Origin: Pandoraea sp.
GTDB lineage: Bacteria; Pseudomonadota; Gammaproteobacteria; Burkholderiales; Burkholderiaceae
Direction of reading: 5' to 3'
NCBI RefSeq assembly: GCF_004297875.1
Contig: NZ_SCSK01000061.1
Location: forward strand, 62,001 to 126,000
DNA length: 64,000 nt
Each line of letters begins with the position of its first letter. The first letter of the stretch is position 1. The notes below the pieces were generated by a model, which was not told the origin of the DNA, ran no database searches, and was given only the letters and a program-made list of their open reading frames with translations. Below, one piece after another: positions 44,975-54,631 of this stretch. A program made the translations under genes and the position numbers.

Positions 44975-45934
44975 ATGCCTCGCACAATCGCCTTTCTGCT
45001 GTTTCCCGGCTTTGAACTGCTCGATCTGAGCGGGCCGCACACGGCCTTTCAATTCGCCTCCAATTTGGTGCCGGGCTCGTATCGCATCGACGTCGTTTCA
45101 GCCGCCGGCGGCGCGCTGGCCAGCTCGTCCGGCGTGAGCGTGGGCACGTCGCCCGCGCGGGGCAAGCGACCCGATACGCTGATGGTGCCAGGCGGCAGCG
45201 GCGTGCGCGCGTACGCCAAAACAGCGGAGGCGCTACGCCTCGCGCAGCGCCTGGCGGCACGCTCGCGACGCGTCACCAGCGTCTGCACCGGCGCGTTTCT
45301 GATGGCCGCCGCCGGCCTGCTCGATGGCCGCCGCGTGACGACGCATTGGCGGCATGCAGCGAGCCTGCAGGCAGCTTATCCGCTGCTGCGCGTGGAGCCC
45401 GACAGGATTTTTATTCGCGATGGGTCGGTGTGGACTTCGGCCGGCGTGAGCGCGGGCATCGATCTTGCGCTCGCGCTGATCGAGGAAGATCTGGGGCTGG
45501 ATGTCTCGCGCGCGGTCGCCCGCGAGATGGTGGTATACCATCGCCGGCCGGGCGGCCAGTCGCAATTCTCGGCACTGCTCGATATCGAACCGCCGTCGGA
45601 CCGCATTCGCGCGGTGCTGCATTTCGCGCGCGAGCATCTGCACGAACCGTTGCCGGTGGAGCGTCTGGCCGAGGTCGCACGCTTGAGCCCGCGGCAATTC
45701 GCGCGCGCGTTCGTCAGCGAAACCGGCCAGACGCCGGCCAAGGCCGTCGAGCGCATGCGCGCCGAAGCAGCCCGCCCCCGTGTCGAGGACGGCCGCGAGC
45801 CGCTTGAGATGATTGCCTGCGCGAGCGGTTTCGGTGATCCGGAGCGCATGCGCCGGGGCTTTATCCGCGCGTTCGGGCAACCGCCGCAAGCACTGCGCCG
45901 GCTGGCGCACGCACGGCAACGATCGCTGTCATAG
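44975..45934 (+). CDS. GlxA/FtrA-type regulator: DJ-1 domain plus AraC HTH
   Basis: 319 residues. The N-terminal DJ-1/PfpI domain (FLLFPGFELLDLSGPHTAF; Cys in SVCTGAFLMAAAGLLDGR) probably senses a ligand without catalysis. The C-terminal AraC helix-turn-helix pair includes LPVERLAEVARLSPRQFARAF and CASGFGDPERMRRGF. Such GlxA-family regulators control detoxification or catabolic genes. It is divergent from the DJ-1/PfpI enzyme, its likely target. The downstream DUF1697 gene starts 17 nt later and may be co-transcribed. Confidence 0.9.
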   Translation: MPRTIAFLLFPGFELLDLSGPHTAFQFASNLVPGSYRIDVVSAAGGALASSSGVSVGTSPARGKRPDTLMVPGGSGVRAYAKTAEALRLAQRLAARSRRVTSVCTGAFLMAAAGLLDGRRVTTHWRHAASLQAAYPLLRVEPDRIFIRDGSVWTSAGVSAGIDLALALIEEDLGLDVSRAVAREMVVYHRRPGGQSQFSALLDIEPPSDRIRAVLHFAREHLHEPLPVERLAEVARLSPRQFARAFVSETGQTPAKAVERMRAEAARPRVEDGREPLEMIACASGFGDPERMRRGFIRAFGQPPQALRRLAHARQRSLS

Positions 45935-45950
45935 CGCTGGAGAATTCATC

Positions 45951-46463
45951 GTGACCGTTTTTATCGCACTGCTGCGCGCCGTCAATGTCGGGGGCACCGG
46001 TATCCTGCCGATGAAAGTGCTGTCGGCCCATTGCGCCGGCCTCGGCTTCGAGCGGGTGCGCACTTACATTCAGAGCGGCAATGTCGTGTTCGAGAGCGCC
46101 GGCGACGAGGGCGAGCTACGACGCCTGCTGGCGAATTCGCTGGCCGATCTGATGGGAAAGCCGGTCGGCGTGGCGCTGCGCAGCGCGCCGGCGCTGGCTG
46201 CGGTGCTCGATGCCAATCCGTTTCCGGACGCGCCGCCCGCGCAGGTGGCGGTCGCCTTTCACCACGCCTTGCTGCCTCGCACGCTGCTCGACGGCTTCAC
46301 GGCGCCGGGCGGCGAGGAAGTGCGACTCGGGCAGCGCGAGCTTTATGCGTATTATCCGAACGGCATGGGCCGCTCGCGGCTCAAGCTGCCATTGCCGCCC
46401 GGCGAGATTACCGTACGCAATATCAATACGGTATCCAAATTGGTCGCGCTGGCTGGCGACTGA
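45951..46463 (+). CDS. DUF1697 family protein
   Basis: About 170 residues covering the whole DUF1697 family. It opens TVFIALLRAVNVGGTGILPM, continues RTYIQSGNVVFES and ends LKLPLPPGEITVRNINTVSKL. The family is widespread but has no established function. The start is GTG 45951, with GGAG 8 nt upstream. It is probably co-transcribed with the GlxA-type regulator. No catalytic motif can be stated. Confidence 0.85.
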   Translation: MTVFIALLRAVNVGGTGILPMKVLSAHCAGLGFERVRTYIQSGNVVFESAGDEGELRRLLANSLADLMGKPVGVALRSAPALAAVLDANPFPDAPPAQVAVAFHHALLPRTLLDGFTAPGGEEVRLGQRELYAYYPNGMGRSRLKLPLPPGEITVRNINTVSKLVALAGD

Positions 46464-46468
46464 CGTGC

Positions 46469-46828
46469 TCAACGGCCGATACGGCGGCTGTTCCCGTCAA
46501 GCTGTTCGTTCAATACGCGCTGTTCGTCGCCGGTGATGCCGCCGCCTTGCTGCGAGGCCATATCATTGAGCTCACGCTGAATGGCATCGACACGTCGATG
46601 CAGCGCACCACCGTAGCCGGGATCGATATAGCCCTGGCTCACCCTTGCGTCGATACGGTGATGTTGCGTGGCAATGCGATGTTCGATCTGCGCCTTGCGC
46701 TGCAGACTGACCTGATACGGGGTGGGTCCCACGCGGGCCGGCGGCGCCGGTTGATAGACGGTACAGCCATATAGCGCCGCGCAAGCCATCGCCAAGGTCA
46801 ACGCCATTTTCTTTGTGTTGTGCATCAT
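46469..46828 (-). CDS. Small putative lipoprotein
   Basis: 119 residues. The N-terminal signal ends in the lipobox ALYGC, so Cys22 should be lipidated. The mature protein has a Pro-rich start (TVYQPAPPARVGPTPYQ), then a charged, His/Arg/Gln-rich helical region that may form a coiled coil. No enzymatic family is recognised; it resembles small envelope lipoproteins of Burkholderiaceae. It is convergent with the DUF1697 gene. Confidence 0.7.
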   Translation of the reverse strand: MMHNTKKMALTLAMACAALYGCTVYQPAPPARVGPTPYQVSLQRKAQIEHRIATQHHRIDARVSQGYIDPGYGGALHRRVDAIQRELNDMASQQGGGITGDEQRVLNEQLDGNSRRIGR

Positions 46829-46955
46829 GAGTTACCTGAGATCGGCAAATAGGCCGGTTGGTGGGTCGCCGATATAACGGCGGTGCGCATGAAACGGTTG
46901 ACGCGTCGCGGGCATTGCCGAGGATGATGCCCGCGACCGGCTGCTGGCATGCGTG

Positions 46956-48344
46956 TTAGCCCCGCTCGAACACGGCGATCGATTCGACGTGCGAGGTATG
47001 CGGAAACATATTGACGACGCCGGCACGCGTGAGGCGATAGCCAGCCTCGTGCACCAGCAGGCCCGCATCGCGCGCCAGCGTGGCGGGATTGCAGGAGACG
47101 TATACGATGCGGCGCGGCAAGCCCGGCGCGTTGTCCTGCGCCAGCACGGCCAGCGCCTTGGCGACGGCCAGCGCGCCTTCGCGCGGCGGGTCGACCAGAT
47201 AGCGATCGAATGCACCCAGGGCGCGGAGTTCATCCGGGGTGATGTCGAACAGGTTGCGGCAGGCAAAGCCGGTTTTGTCGGCCAGACCGTTGGCCCTGGC
47301 GTTGTCCAGCGCGCGCTGCGTCAAGGTTTGACTGCCTTCGATGCCGAGCACTTCGCCGGCTTTGCGGGCCAGGGGCAAGGTGAAGTTGCCAATCCCGCAG
47401 AATAGATCCAGCACGCGCTCGCCGGGCTCGGGAGCCAGCAAGTTCAGGGCGCGATGCACCAGCACGCGATTGATCTGGTGATTGACCTGGGTGAAGTCGG
47501 TGGGCCGAAACGGCATGCGGATCTGATATTCGGGCAGCACGTATGCCAGTTCCCGGTCGAGCGGATAGAACGGCACGGCCGTCTCGGGCCCCTTGGGCTG
47601 CACCCAGAACTGCACGCCGTGCGCATCGGCGAATTCGCGCAGCAGCGGCTCGTCGGCCGCACTGAGCGGCTCGAGGATGCGCAGCACCAGGGCCGTCACG
47701 TCGGCGCCGATCGCGAGCTCGATTTGCGGCAATCGATCGCGAATCGACAGTGACTCGACCAGGTGGCGCAACGGCACGAGCAGATCGGAGACGTGCGGCG
47801 GCAGGATCTCGCAGGAGGTCATGTCCGCCACGAAGCTGCTCTTGCGCTCGTGAAAACCGATCAGCACGCCGCCCTTCTTGGCGACATGACGTACCGTCAG
47901 ACGGGCCCGGTACCGGTAACCCCAGTCCGGCCCCTGGATCGGGCGCAGCATGGTCTCGGCCCTGACCTTGGACAGGTGCCACAGATTGTCTTCGAGCACG
48001 CGCTGCTTGATCGCCACTTGCGCGCGCGGCTCGAGATGCTGCATCGAGCAGCCGCCGCAGGTGCCGAAAAACCGGCAGCGCGGCGTCGCGCGCAGAATGC
48101 TCGGCCGCAGCACGCGCACCAGCTCAGCCTGCTCGAAGCTCGGTTTGCGCCGATAGCTCTTGTAGATCACCCGCTCGCCCGGCAACGCGCCCTCGACGAA
48201 GATGACCTTGCCCGGACGGTCGTCGGCGCCCGGCAGGCGGCCGACGCCGCGCGCCTCCATGTCCAGCGATTCGATTTCAAGGGTGTCGGCAACCAGGTCG
48301 ACGACCTGGCTCGAGGCTGCGTTAGGGGATTTGGCGTCTGTCAC
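46956..48344 (-). CDS. rlmD: 23S rRNA (uracil-5-)-methyltransferase RlmD
   Basis: 462 residues, RumA/RlmD family. It has an N-terminal TRAM-like domain (about 15-75), the [4Fe-4S] cluster Cys in [14 protein letters not shown] plus an earlier or later Cys, the SAM-binding fold ([16 protein letters not shown]), the DPPREG motif and the catalytic nucleophile in [12 protein letters not shown]. It methylates U1939 of 23S rRNA in E. coli. The start is GTG 48344. It is transcribed alongside the exonuclease-rpoS group. The enzyme looks intact. Confidence 0.93.
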   Translation of the reverse strand: MTDAKSPNAASSQVVDLVADTLEIESLDMEARGVGRLPGADDRPGKVIFVEGALPGERVIYKSYRRKPSFEQAELVRVLRPSILRATPRCRFFGTCGGCSMQHLEPRAQVAIKQRVLEDNLWHLSKVRAETMLRPIQGPDWGYRYRARLTVRHVAKKGGVLIGFHERKSSFVADMTSCEILPPHVSDLLVPLRHLVESLSIRDRLPQIELAIGADVTALVLRILEPLSAADEPLLREFADAHGVQFWVQPKGPETAVPFYPLDRELAYVLPEYQIRMPFRPTDFTQVNHQINRVLVHRALNLLAPEPGERVLDLFCGIGNFTLPLARKAGEVLGIEGSQTLTQRALDNARANGLADKTGFACRNLFDITPDELRALGAFDRYLVDPPREGALAVAKALAVLAQDNAPGLPRRIVYVSCNPATLARDAGLLVHEAGYRLTRAGVVNMFPHTSHVESIAVFERG

Positions 48345-48410
48345 GGCGGTGATTCTCTTCAGCGAAGCCGCGATTGTAGACCATTCGCCCGCCGGTCTGG
48401 GTGCCGGCGC

Positions 48411-49187
48411 TCAAGCCGCGAAAGCCGCCAGATACTCGCGCCAGTGCGCCGCGCTCTCGCCCGCGAGCGCGGTTTTGACCAGTTGGACTTCCTGTTCGTA
48501 TTCGGCCGGCGAAAACCCGCCGCGCATGAGCTGGAACCGGCAGTACACGAGGTAGGTATTGACGACATCGGTTTCGCAGTAATTGCGGATATCGGCCAGT
48601 TGGCCCTGCTGATAAGCTTCCCACACCTTGCTGCCGTCCATGCCGAGCTTGCCGGGAAAGCCGCACAGCTTGGCCAGGTCGTCGAGCGGCGCATTGGCGC
48701 GCGCCTGGTACATCGCGAGCAGGTCCATCAGGTCGAGATGGCGATGATGGTAGCGGCTGATGTAGTTGTTCCACTTGAAGTCGCGGTCGTCCTCGCCCAT
48801 GTCCCAGTAGCGCGGCGCGGCCACCGAGTTGATCAGGCCGCGGTAATGCATTACGGGCAGATCGAAACCGCCGCCGTTCCAGGACACCAGTTGCGGCGAG
48901 TATTTCTCGATCACGCGGTAGAAGCTCTGGATCAGCGATGCTTCGCTATCTTCGAGGGTGCCCAGCGAACGCACGCGAAAGCCGTCGCGATCGCGAAAGA
49001 CGCAGGAGATCGCCGCGACCTTGTGCAGGTGCAGCGGCAGGAAGTCGCCGCCGGTTCTTTCGCGCCGGGCGGCAAACGCCTGCTCGGCCACCTCGGCGTC
49101 GGACATCGTGGCCGGCGCGTCCTGCAGGCGACGCAGGCCCGCGACGTCGGGAATCGTCTCGATGTCGAAAACCAGAACGGGAATCAC
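48411..49187 (-). CDS. PolB-like predicted 3'-5' exonuclease (DEDDy)
   Basis: About 258 residues. Exonuclease motifs: FDIETIP (Exo I, Asp and Glu), [12 protein letters not shown] (Exo II Asp) and the C-terminal [11 protein letters not shown] (Exo III, DEDDy-type). It is of the 'predicted 3'-5' exonuclease related to the exonuclease domain of PolB' family. The start is GTG 49187, which overlaps the rpoS TGA by 3 bases (GTGA), so translation is probably coupled to that of the sigma factor. Expression with rpoS suggests a stationary-phase role, which is inference. Confidence 0.88.
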   Translation of the reverse strand: MIPVLVFDIETIPDVAGLRRLQDAPATMSDAEVAEQAFAARRERTGGDFLPLHLHKVAAISCVFRDRDGFRVRSLGTLEDSEASLIQSFYRVIEKYSPQLVSWNGGGFDLPVMHYRGLINSVAAPRYWDMGEDDRDFKWNNYISRYHHRHLDLMDLLAMYQARANAPLDDLAKLCGFPGKLGMDGSKVWEAYQQGQLADIRNYCETDVVNTYLVYCRFQLMRGGFSPAEYEQEVQLVKTALAGESAAHWREYLAAFAA

Positions 49188-50254
49188 AATACGGAATCCT
49201 TGCGCACGCCGTTGGAGGCGAAATAACGCTTGAGCTTGACCAGGGCTTCCTGCTGGATTTGCCTGACCCGCTCGCGCGTGAGGCCCATTTCGTCGGCCAG
49301 TTCCTCGAGCGTGGCCGGCTCGATCCGGTTGAGCCCGAAGCGACGCTCGATCACGTAGCGGTGCTTGGTGGAAAGACGCGAGAGCCACAGGCGCATCAGG
49401 TCTTCGAGCTCGCGGTGCTGCACTTCCTGCTCCGGCGCCTGGCTGTGGTCGTCAGAGAGCAGGTCGAGCAGGCTGCTGCCGGGGTCGATTTCGAGCGGCG
49501 CATCGAGCGAGGCGACGTGCTCGTTGAGCGCGAGGATATCGACGATTTCATCGGCCGTCTTGCCGGTCAGGTCGGCAATGTCATCGATGCTGGCATCGCG
49601 CCGTTCGGCGCCATCGACGTAAGGCGCGCTTTTCTCCAGGTGGCGCTTGGCGCGCAGCACCTGATTGAGTTCGCGGATCACGTGCACCGGCAGGCGAACG
49701 GTGCGCGCCTGGTTCATGATGGCGCGCTCGATGCTTTGCCGGATCCACCACGTCGCGTAGGTCGAAAACCGGAAGCCACGGCCCGGATCGAATTTTTCGA
49801 TGGCATGCATCAGGCCGAGATTGCCCTCTTCGATCAGGTCGAGCAGCGGCACGCCGCGGTTCAGGTAGCCCTTGGCGATGCTGACCACCAGACGCAGGTT
49901 GCGCTCGATCATGACTTGCCGCGCGCCGAACTCGCCGCCCTGCGCGAGCGTCGCGTAATGGAGTTCTTCAGCGGGCGTGAGCAGCGGCTTGATGCTGATG
50001 CGGTTCAGGTAGTGCTGAACGGTGTCGGCCGTGAGTTCGGCCTGCAGGATGGTGGTGAAGTCGTCGGGTTCGGCGGCGGCGGCCTGTGGTGCGTCGAGTT
50101 CGCGCGCCTCGCCTGGCTCGCCGGACTCGCCGTCGCCTTCGACGAACGGGTCGTCGGCCGGCGCGTCATGGCGTTCCGGCTGCTCGCCGGCCTCTTCGGC
50201 GGCGAGCTCGGAGTTTTCTCCGTGATGCGAGAGATGACGCTTCTTTTTCAGCAT
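49184..50254 (-). CDS. rpoS: RNA polymerase sigma factor RpoS
   Basis: 356 residues. An acidic N-terminal extension rich in Glu, Ala and Pro (about residues 1-65) precedes sigma regions 1.2 to 4. Region 2 has [19 protein letters not shown] and [21 protein letters not shown]; region 3 starts [13 protein letters not shown]; region 4 ends [18 protein letters not shown]. It directs the general stress and stationary-phase response. ATG 50254 has AGGGTAGG upstream. Order surE-pcm-nlpD-rpoS is conserved in proteobacteria. It is followed by the coupled exonuclease gene. Confidence 0.96.
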   Translation of the reverse strand: MLKKKRHLSHHGENSELAAEEAGEQPERHDAPADDPFVEGDGESGEPGEARELDAPQAAAAEPDDFTTILQAELTADTVQHYLNRISIKPLLTPAEELHYATLAQGGEFGARQVMIERNLRLVVSIAKGYLNRGVPLLDLIEEGNLGLMHAIEKFDPGRGFRFSTYATWWIRQSIERAIMNQARTVRLPVHVIRELNQVLRAKRHLEKSAPYVDGAERRDASIDDIADLTGKTADEIVDILALNEHVASLDAPLEIDPGSSLLDLLSDDHSQAPEQEVQHRELEDLMRLWLSRLSTKHRYVIERRFGLNRIEPATLEELADEMGLTRERVRQIQQEALVKLKRYFASNGVRKDSVL

Positions 50255-50279
50255 CCTACCCTGCTCATGGTTGATCGAC

Positions 50280-51128
50280 TCACTTCGGCGGCAGATAGCT
50301 CATTGGATCCACCGGCTTGCCCATGCGGCGCACTTCGAAATGCAACATCACCTGAGAACTGTCGGTATTGCCCATCTCGGCGATCTTTTGCCCCTGGCTG
50401 ACGACATCGCCTTCCTTTACCAACAGTGTGCGGTTGTGAGCATATGCCGTCAAGAACGTTCCGTTATGTTTGATGATGATCAGGTTGCCATAGCCGCGCA
50501 AGCCATTGCCGGCATAGACGACCTTACCCGCCGCGGCGGCCACTACAGGCTCGCCCGCCGTGCCGACGATGTTCACCCCTTTGTTGGTGCTGTCGTTGAA
50601 GGTGCCCACCACCTTGCCCTGGGCCGGCCATACCAGCGAGATGGTCGTTCCGGCCGCCGGGGCCGACGGGTTAAGCGGCGCCGGCGCGGGTGTGGGCGCG
50701 GCCGCGGGCGGCGTCATCGCGCCGCTGCCGGACGCGGCAACCGGGGCCGATGCGCTCGGCGGCAACATCGGCGTGGCGCTCTGGCCCGGCGGCGGCACCA
50801 CGCGCAACACCTGCCCGACTTCAATTTGGTCGGCATTGGACAGATTGTTCCAGCTGGCGATATCGCGATAGTTCTGGCCGTGATCCAGCGCGATGCGATA
50901 TAGCGTGTCGCCCGGCTTGACGCGGTAATAGCCCGGGGCGACCGGCAGGCTTTCCACTACCGGTGCGTTGTTGGGGATCGGCGTGCCGGGCGCCACGGAC
51001 GTGCTGCCTGTCGCGGTGCCCGGAGCCTGCACCACCGGCGCGCCGACCTGGCGCGTCGCGCATGCTGCCAGCGTGCTGATCAGTACGGCGCCAGCGAGGC
51101 GTTGATATAGTCTCGATCGCGAGTTCAC
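50280..51128 (-). CDS. nlpD: NlpD-like lipoprotein (LysM and degenerate M23 domains)
   Basis: 282 residues. There is a lipobox STLAAC near residue 23, a LysM domain ([27 protein letters not shown]), a Pro/Ala-rich linker and a C-terminal M23 domain. The M23 site has lost its metal ligands (NKGVNI where active enzymes have HxGxD), as in E. coli NlpD, so it activates amidases rather than cleaving peptidoglycan. The start is GTG 51128 with GGAGG upstream. It lies between pcm and rpoS; in E. coli an rpoS promoter lies inside nlpD. Confidence 0.93.
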   Translation of the reverse strand: MNSRSRLYQRLAGAVLISTLAACATRQVGAPVVQAPGTATGSTSVAPGTPIPNNAPVVESLPVAPGYYRVKPGDTLYRIALDHGQNYRDIASWNNLSNADQIEVGQVLRVVPPPGQSATPMLPPSASAPVAASGSGAMTPPAAAPTPAPAPLNPSAPAAGTTISLVWPAQGKVVGTFNDSTNKGVNIVGTAGEPVVAAAAGKVVYAGNGLRGYGNLIIIKHNGTFLTAYAHNRTLLVKEGDVVSQGQKIAEMGNTDSSQVMLHFEVRRMGKPVDPMSYLPPK

Positions 51129-51156
51129 TCATTTCCTCCGCGTAATTTCTTCGGCA

Positions 51157-51996
51157 TCAGATGATCCCGGATTTTAAGGGGACAAAGAAAACCCGATCAA
51201 GCCGCGTTTCGCGCCATTGATGCGCTCCAGTTCGTTCGATCAGGGTCAATATTTGTTGTTCGCCACCCAGCGGCGCCACCAGGCGCGCGCCGATATCGAG
51301 CTGCTCGAGCAGCGCCTGGGGAATCTCCAGGCCCGCCGCGGCAACGACGATGCCGTCGAACGGCGCCACCAGCGGCATGCCCAGCCGGCCGTCGCCGTAA
51401 TGCAGCCGAATGTTCGGCACGCGCAAGGGGCGAAGGTTCGCCTTGGCGCGCTCATGCAGCGGACGAATTCGCTCGATCGAATAGACTTCGCGCGCCACCT
51501 GGCTCAGCACCGCCGCCTGGTAGCCGCAACCGGTGCCGATTTCGAGCACCTTGTTCAGCGGCCGGCCCGACGCGGCCAGCAATTCAATCATGCGCGCCAC
51601 GACCGACGGCTTGGAAATCGTCTGCGCGTGCCCGATCGGCAGCGCGGCATCTTCATACGCCTGATTGGCGAGCGCCGCGTCGACAAACCGGTGACGCGGC
51701 ACATGGCCGATCGCCGCCAGCACGCGCGGATCCCGGATGCCGCCCTCGGCCAGGCGCAGCGCCAGGCGCTGCCGGATACGCTCGGAGGTCAGGCCCAGCG
51801 ATTCGTGCGAGACCTCCGTGAGCACGGTTTGCTTGCCGCCGCCTGCCTTGGCCTTGGCCGGCGCGGTTGTCGCCATGCCTGGCTTGCGATGCGAGCCGGA
51901 CGGACTCTGGCGCGCCGGCGAAGCGGCGCGCTTGCCGGACCGGTCGATCACTTCGGACAACGGCAGGGGAAATCGCTTGGCCGGCAATTGGCTCAT
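51157..51996 (-). CDS. pcm: Protein-L-isoaspartate O-methyltransferase
   Basis: 279 residues, longer than the ~210 of E. coli because of a basic N-terminal extension of ~65 residues (rich in Ala, Lys, Arg and Ser). The SAM-binding core is intact: [23 protein letters not shown] and YGDGRLG, with VPRHRFVD upstream. It repairs isoaspartyl residues in aged proteins. The ATG overlaps the surE stop codon by four bases. Gene order surE-pcm-nlpD-rpoS supports the assignment. Confidence 0.93.
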   Translation of the reverse strand: MSQLPAKRFPLPLSEVIDRSGKRAASPARQSPSGSHRKPGMATTAPAKAKAGGGKQTVLTEVSHESLGLTSERIRQRLALRLAEGGIRDPRVLAAIGHVPRHRFVDAALANQAYEDAALPIGHAQTISKPSVVARMIELLAASGRPLNKVLEIGTGCGYQAAVLSQVAREVYSIERIRPLHERAKANLRPLRVPNIRLHYGDGRLGMPLVAPFDGIVVAAAGLEIPQALLEQLDIGARLVAPLGGEQQILTLIERTGAHQWRETRLDRVFFVPLKSGII

Positions 51997-52754
51997 TTGG
52001 CGGCCACTCCCGCGTTCTCCAGCCAGTCATGAACTGCGTGCAGTTGCGCGGTATGGGTCAAATCGAGCTGTAGCGGGGTGACGGAGACATGGCCGTGCGC
52101 GACCGCATGGAAATCGGTGCCTTCGCTCGCATCGCGCGCGTCGCCGGCCGGGCCAATCCAGTAGATTGGTTCGCCACGGGGGCTCTCCTGCCGGATCACC
52201 GGCTGCGATTGATGGCGTTTGCCCAGGCGCGTCGAGCGCGCGCCCTTGATCGCCTCGTAAGGCAAATTGGGAATGTTGACGTTGAGCAGGAATGGCGAGG
52301 CCAGCGGCTGCTCGAGGTAGCGTTCGATGATTTCCCGAGCGACGCGGGCGGCCGACTCGAGGTGGTCCCAGCCCTTGTTGACCTGCGAGAATGCGAAGGA
52401 CGGGATGCCGAACATGAATCCTTCGGTGGCCGCCGCCACCGTGCCGGAGTAAAGCGTGTCTTCGCCCATGTTCTGGCCGTTGTTGATGCCCGATACGACG
52501 ATGTCCGGCCGGTGTTCGAGCAACCCGGTCAGGGCGATGTGCACGCAGTCGGTGGGCGTGCCATTGATGAAGCGATATCCGTTGGCGGCCCTGAACACAG
52601 ACAGCGGCCGCTGCAGGGTCAGCGAGTTCGAGGCGCCGCTGCAATTTTGTTCGGGCGCCACCACGGTGATGTCGCCAAGCGGCGCAAGCGCCTCGTAAAG
52701 CGCGGCCAGACCGGGCGCCTGATAGCCGTCGTCGTTGCTGAGCAGAATTTGCAT
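51993..52754 (-). CDS. surE: 5'/3'-nucleotidase SurE
   Basis: About 253 residues. It begins [16 protein letters not shown] with the metal-binding Asp-Asp, followed by [31 protein letters not shown] and the conserved NVNIPN. It removes phosphate from nucleoside monophosphates and short polyphosphates. The start at ATG 52754 gives the canonical N-terminus. It overlaps pcm by ATGA, so translation is probably coupled. Confidence 0.95.
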   Translation of the reverse strand: MQILLSNDDGYQAPGLAALYEALAPLGDITVVAPEQNCSGASNSLTLQRPLSVFRAANGYRFINGTPTDCVHIALTGLLEHRPDIVVSGINNGQNMGEDTLYSGTVAAATEGFMFGIPSFAFSQVNKGWDHLESAARVAREIIERYLEQPLASPFLLNVNIPNLPYEAIKGARSTRLGKRHQSQPVIRQESPRGEPIYWIGPAGDARDASEGTDFHAVAHGHVSVTPLQLDLTHTAQLHAVHDWLENAGVAAK

Positions 52755-53096
52755 GTCTGGATTGTAACTTAGGAAAGCGGGTGGCAAACGCGTTAGCGAG
52801 GCCGAGTTGCCGATCAAGCCGGCGCGACGCCGCGCCGGCCGGCGTCGCGCAAAATGGCGTCCAAGCCTAACACACCAGCGTCGATTGCCGCCGCCACCGG
52901 GCTCCGTGCGTTGCCGGTGTTTTACCGCAAAAGCGTGTCAGATTCGCGTCCTGCCACGGCGCGGGCCGCTCGGATCACAAGAGGGGAACGAACAGTCTGT
53001 CGAAAGACGCGCCGGCGACACGGCAAGCCGTGCCAGCGCCCCCGTTAAACGCGCCCGATGTTGCACCGAAGCAACGCCGAGCCGGTCGCGACGGGG
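52755..53096. other. Intergenic region with a strong GC hairpin
   Basis: About 340 bp between surE and the LuxR-type gene. It contains a perfect 10-bp hairpin, GCGCGACGCC-N9-GGCGTCGCGC (52822-52850). There is no adjacent T-run in the minus-strand direction, so it is not an obvious intrinsic terminator. The surE promoter should be here. I see no gene. Confidence 0.5.
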
Positions 53097-53789
53097 TCAA
53101 TGCGAGCGGTCTTCGAACAATTGGCGGGCGCCGCGTTGCGCGGCGATATAGATCGCTTCACCACGATTGCGCGCGCCGAGTCGACGATACAGCGCGCTGA
53201 TGTGGGTTTTGGCGGTGCCTTCCGAGATCAGCAGATGCTGGCAGATATGCTTGATCGAAAAGCCGCGCGAGAGCAGCGTCAGGATTTCGTACTGTCGCCG
53301 GGAAATGCCCAGCCGCGCCAGCTCGTCGCTGTCGTCGCCGTTTGCCGCAGTGCCGCGTCTGTCTGCCGCCGGGGCGGCGGGATCGGACAAAAGGCGCGCA
53401 ACGACGTCGCGCGGGAGGTAGTACTCGCCGCTCGAGACGAGATAGAGCGCGCCAAGTATCACGCTGCGCTCGGCGGGATAGGCCAGGCAGCCGCCGGCGC
53501 CCAGGCGCAGCCAGCGCAGGACGTCGTCGAAGCGCGGCTCGGCGGTGGCCACCAACGTTGGGGCGAGCTTGAGCAAACGGGCTTGCGTCGTGCTGGGCTC
53601 CCCGTGTTCATCGAGCATCGTTTTGTCTTCGATGACCACGCACTGGGTAGACTCGGAACTGGCCAGCCAGGCCACCGCGGCCGGGCACGACGGTACGACG
53701 TGCAGCTCCGCGGGCACTTCCCGCGCCCCCAAAGCCTCACGCATGGCATCAGCGATCTGCTGATTGTCGCCAACAAATAAAACGCGCAT
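53097..53789 (-). CDS. LuxR-type regulator with degenerate receiver domain
   Basis: About 230 residues. The N-terminal receiver-like domain has MRVLFVGDNQ and VVIEDKTML (a possible Asp55), but the conserved Lys of the last loop is replaced (GAGGCLAYPAE where GAxGYLxKP is usual), so phosphorylation control is doubtful. The C-terminal LuxR helix-turn-helix reads LARLGISRRQYEILTLLSRGF through GTAKTHISALYRRLGARNR. The architecture resembles CsgD, the curli master regulator. It lies just before the amyloid-like cluster. No gene is seen in the ~300 bp between it and the next plus-strand gene. Confidence 0.82.
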   Translation of the reverse strand: MRVLFVGDNQQIADAMREALGAREVPAELHVVPSCPAAVAWLASSESTQCVVIEDKTMLDEHGEPSTTQARLLKLAPTLVATAEPRFDDVLRWLRLGAGGCLAYPAERSVILGALYLVSSGEYYLPRDVVARLLSDPAAPAADRRGTAANGDDSDELARLGISRRQYEILTLLSRGFSIKHICQHLLISEGTAKTHISALYRRLGARNRGEAIYIAAQRGARQLFEDRSH

Positions 53790-54087
53790 GGAATCCCCGG
53801 TTTTTGTTTTTCGCCCCGCGTGCCGCGTCGGTTTGATCCGACTTATTTTGCGCAACGGTGTTTGGCCAATCCAATGCCCTTCAACTCTATCAAGGAATTC
53901 GCCAGATAATCGTCAGCGGATTTACCCTAGCTCGTGCGCCAATCACACGCGCAGGAGTCGCGGCGACGCGTTATCGCGACGCCCGCCATATCGACACCGA
54001 CCCCAATTATTTCTCTTTCCTTTCCCCCGGTTCGCCATACAATAAAGCGTGTACCGGGTTCGGGGACCAACGGTTCAATTCATTGTC

Positions 54088-54501
54088 ATGACCTTCACAT
54101 CTGCGCGTATAGCGCTCGGCACGGCTTTGCTTTGCCTGCTTGGCGCGAATGCTTGCCAAGCACAGCAAACCGTTGCCGCCATCGCTTTGTTCAAGAGCGT
54201 CGGCGCCGAGCCGATCAGCGACGTCGCCTTGGCTGCGGCCCACGGAACCCAATTGCATGGTCCTACCATACTCCTGGCGCAAAACGCCGCCATGAGTTCG
54301 GTCAAGCTTTGGGACGAAATCCTGCCGCCTGCCCCGGCGCCGAAGCCCCAGGACCAGGCCGCCTCGCCAGCCAACTTCCAGTCGAACTCGCTTACCGTGG
54401 CAAGCGGCAACAACCTGCGCGTCTCGGTGGGCAGCCATACCGGTCCGATGCTTTTGCCGGTCAATTTCCCGTCGCGCCCGACGAATCTGCCCGCGCGCTG
54501 A
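54088..54501 (+). CDS. Small secreted protein, LWDE family (paralogue of 60147-60599)
   Basis: About 137 residues. A signal peptide (ALGTALLCLLGANACQAQ) precedes a short mature protein with the motif SSVKLWDEILPP and a Pro-rich stretch. The minus-strand gene at 60147-60599 encodes a similar protein (NSVTLWDEMP followed by a Pro-rich stretch), so the two are probably paralogues. It lies at the distal end of the amyloid-like operon on the opposite strand. No known function. ATG 54088 is chosen because the signal peptide follows directly; the ribosome binding site is weak. Confidence 0.7.
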   Translation: MTFTSARIALGTALLCLLGANACQAQQTVAAIALFKSVGAEPISDVALAAAHGTQLHGPTILLAQNAAMSSVKLWDEILPPAPAPKPQDQAASPANFQSNSLTVASGNNLRVSVGSHTGPMLLPVNFPSRPTNLPAR

Positions 54502-54631
54502 ATACCAGCCGTACCCAAACATTGCCTCCCGTCGGATAACGGCACGAGCGCGGCCGCGCCATGCGCCGGTGCGGGCTTGCGAGCCCGGCCGGCTGTCTCG
54601 GCGATGCCTTTACGCGCTGGCATGTCCAACC

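Noticed and set aside
52822..52850. Intrinsic terminator for the LuxR-type gene
   Set aside because: The hairpin is perfect, but no T-run follows it in the direction of transcription and it lies ~250 bp from the stop codon.
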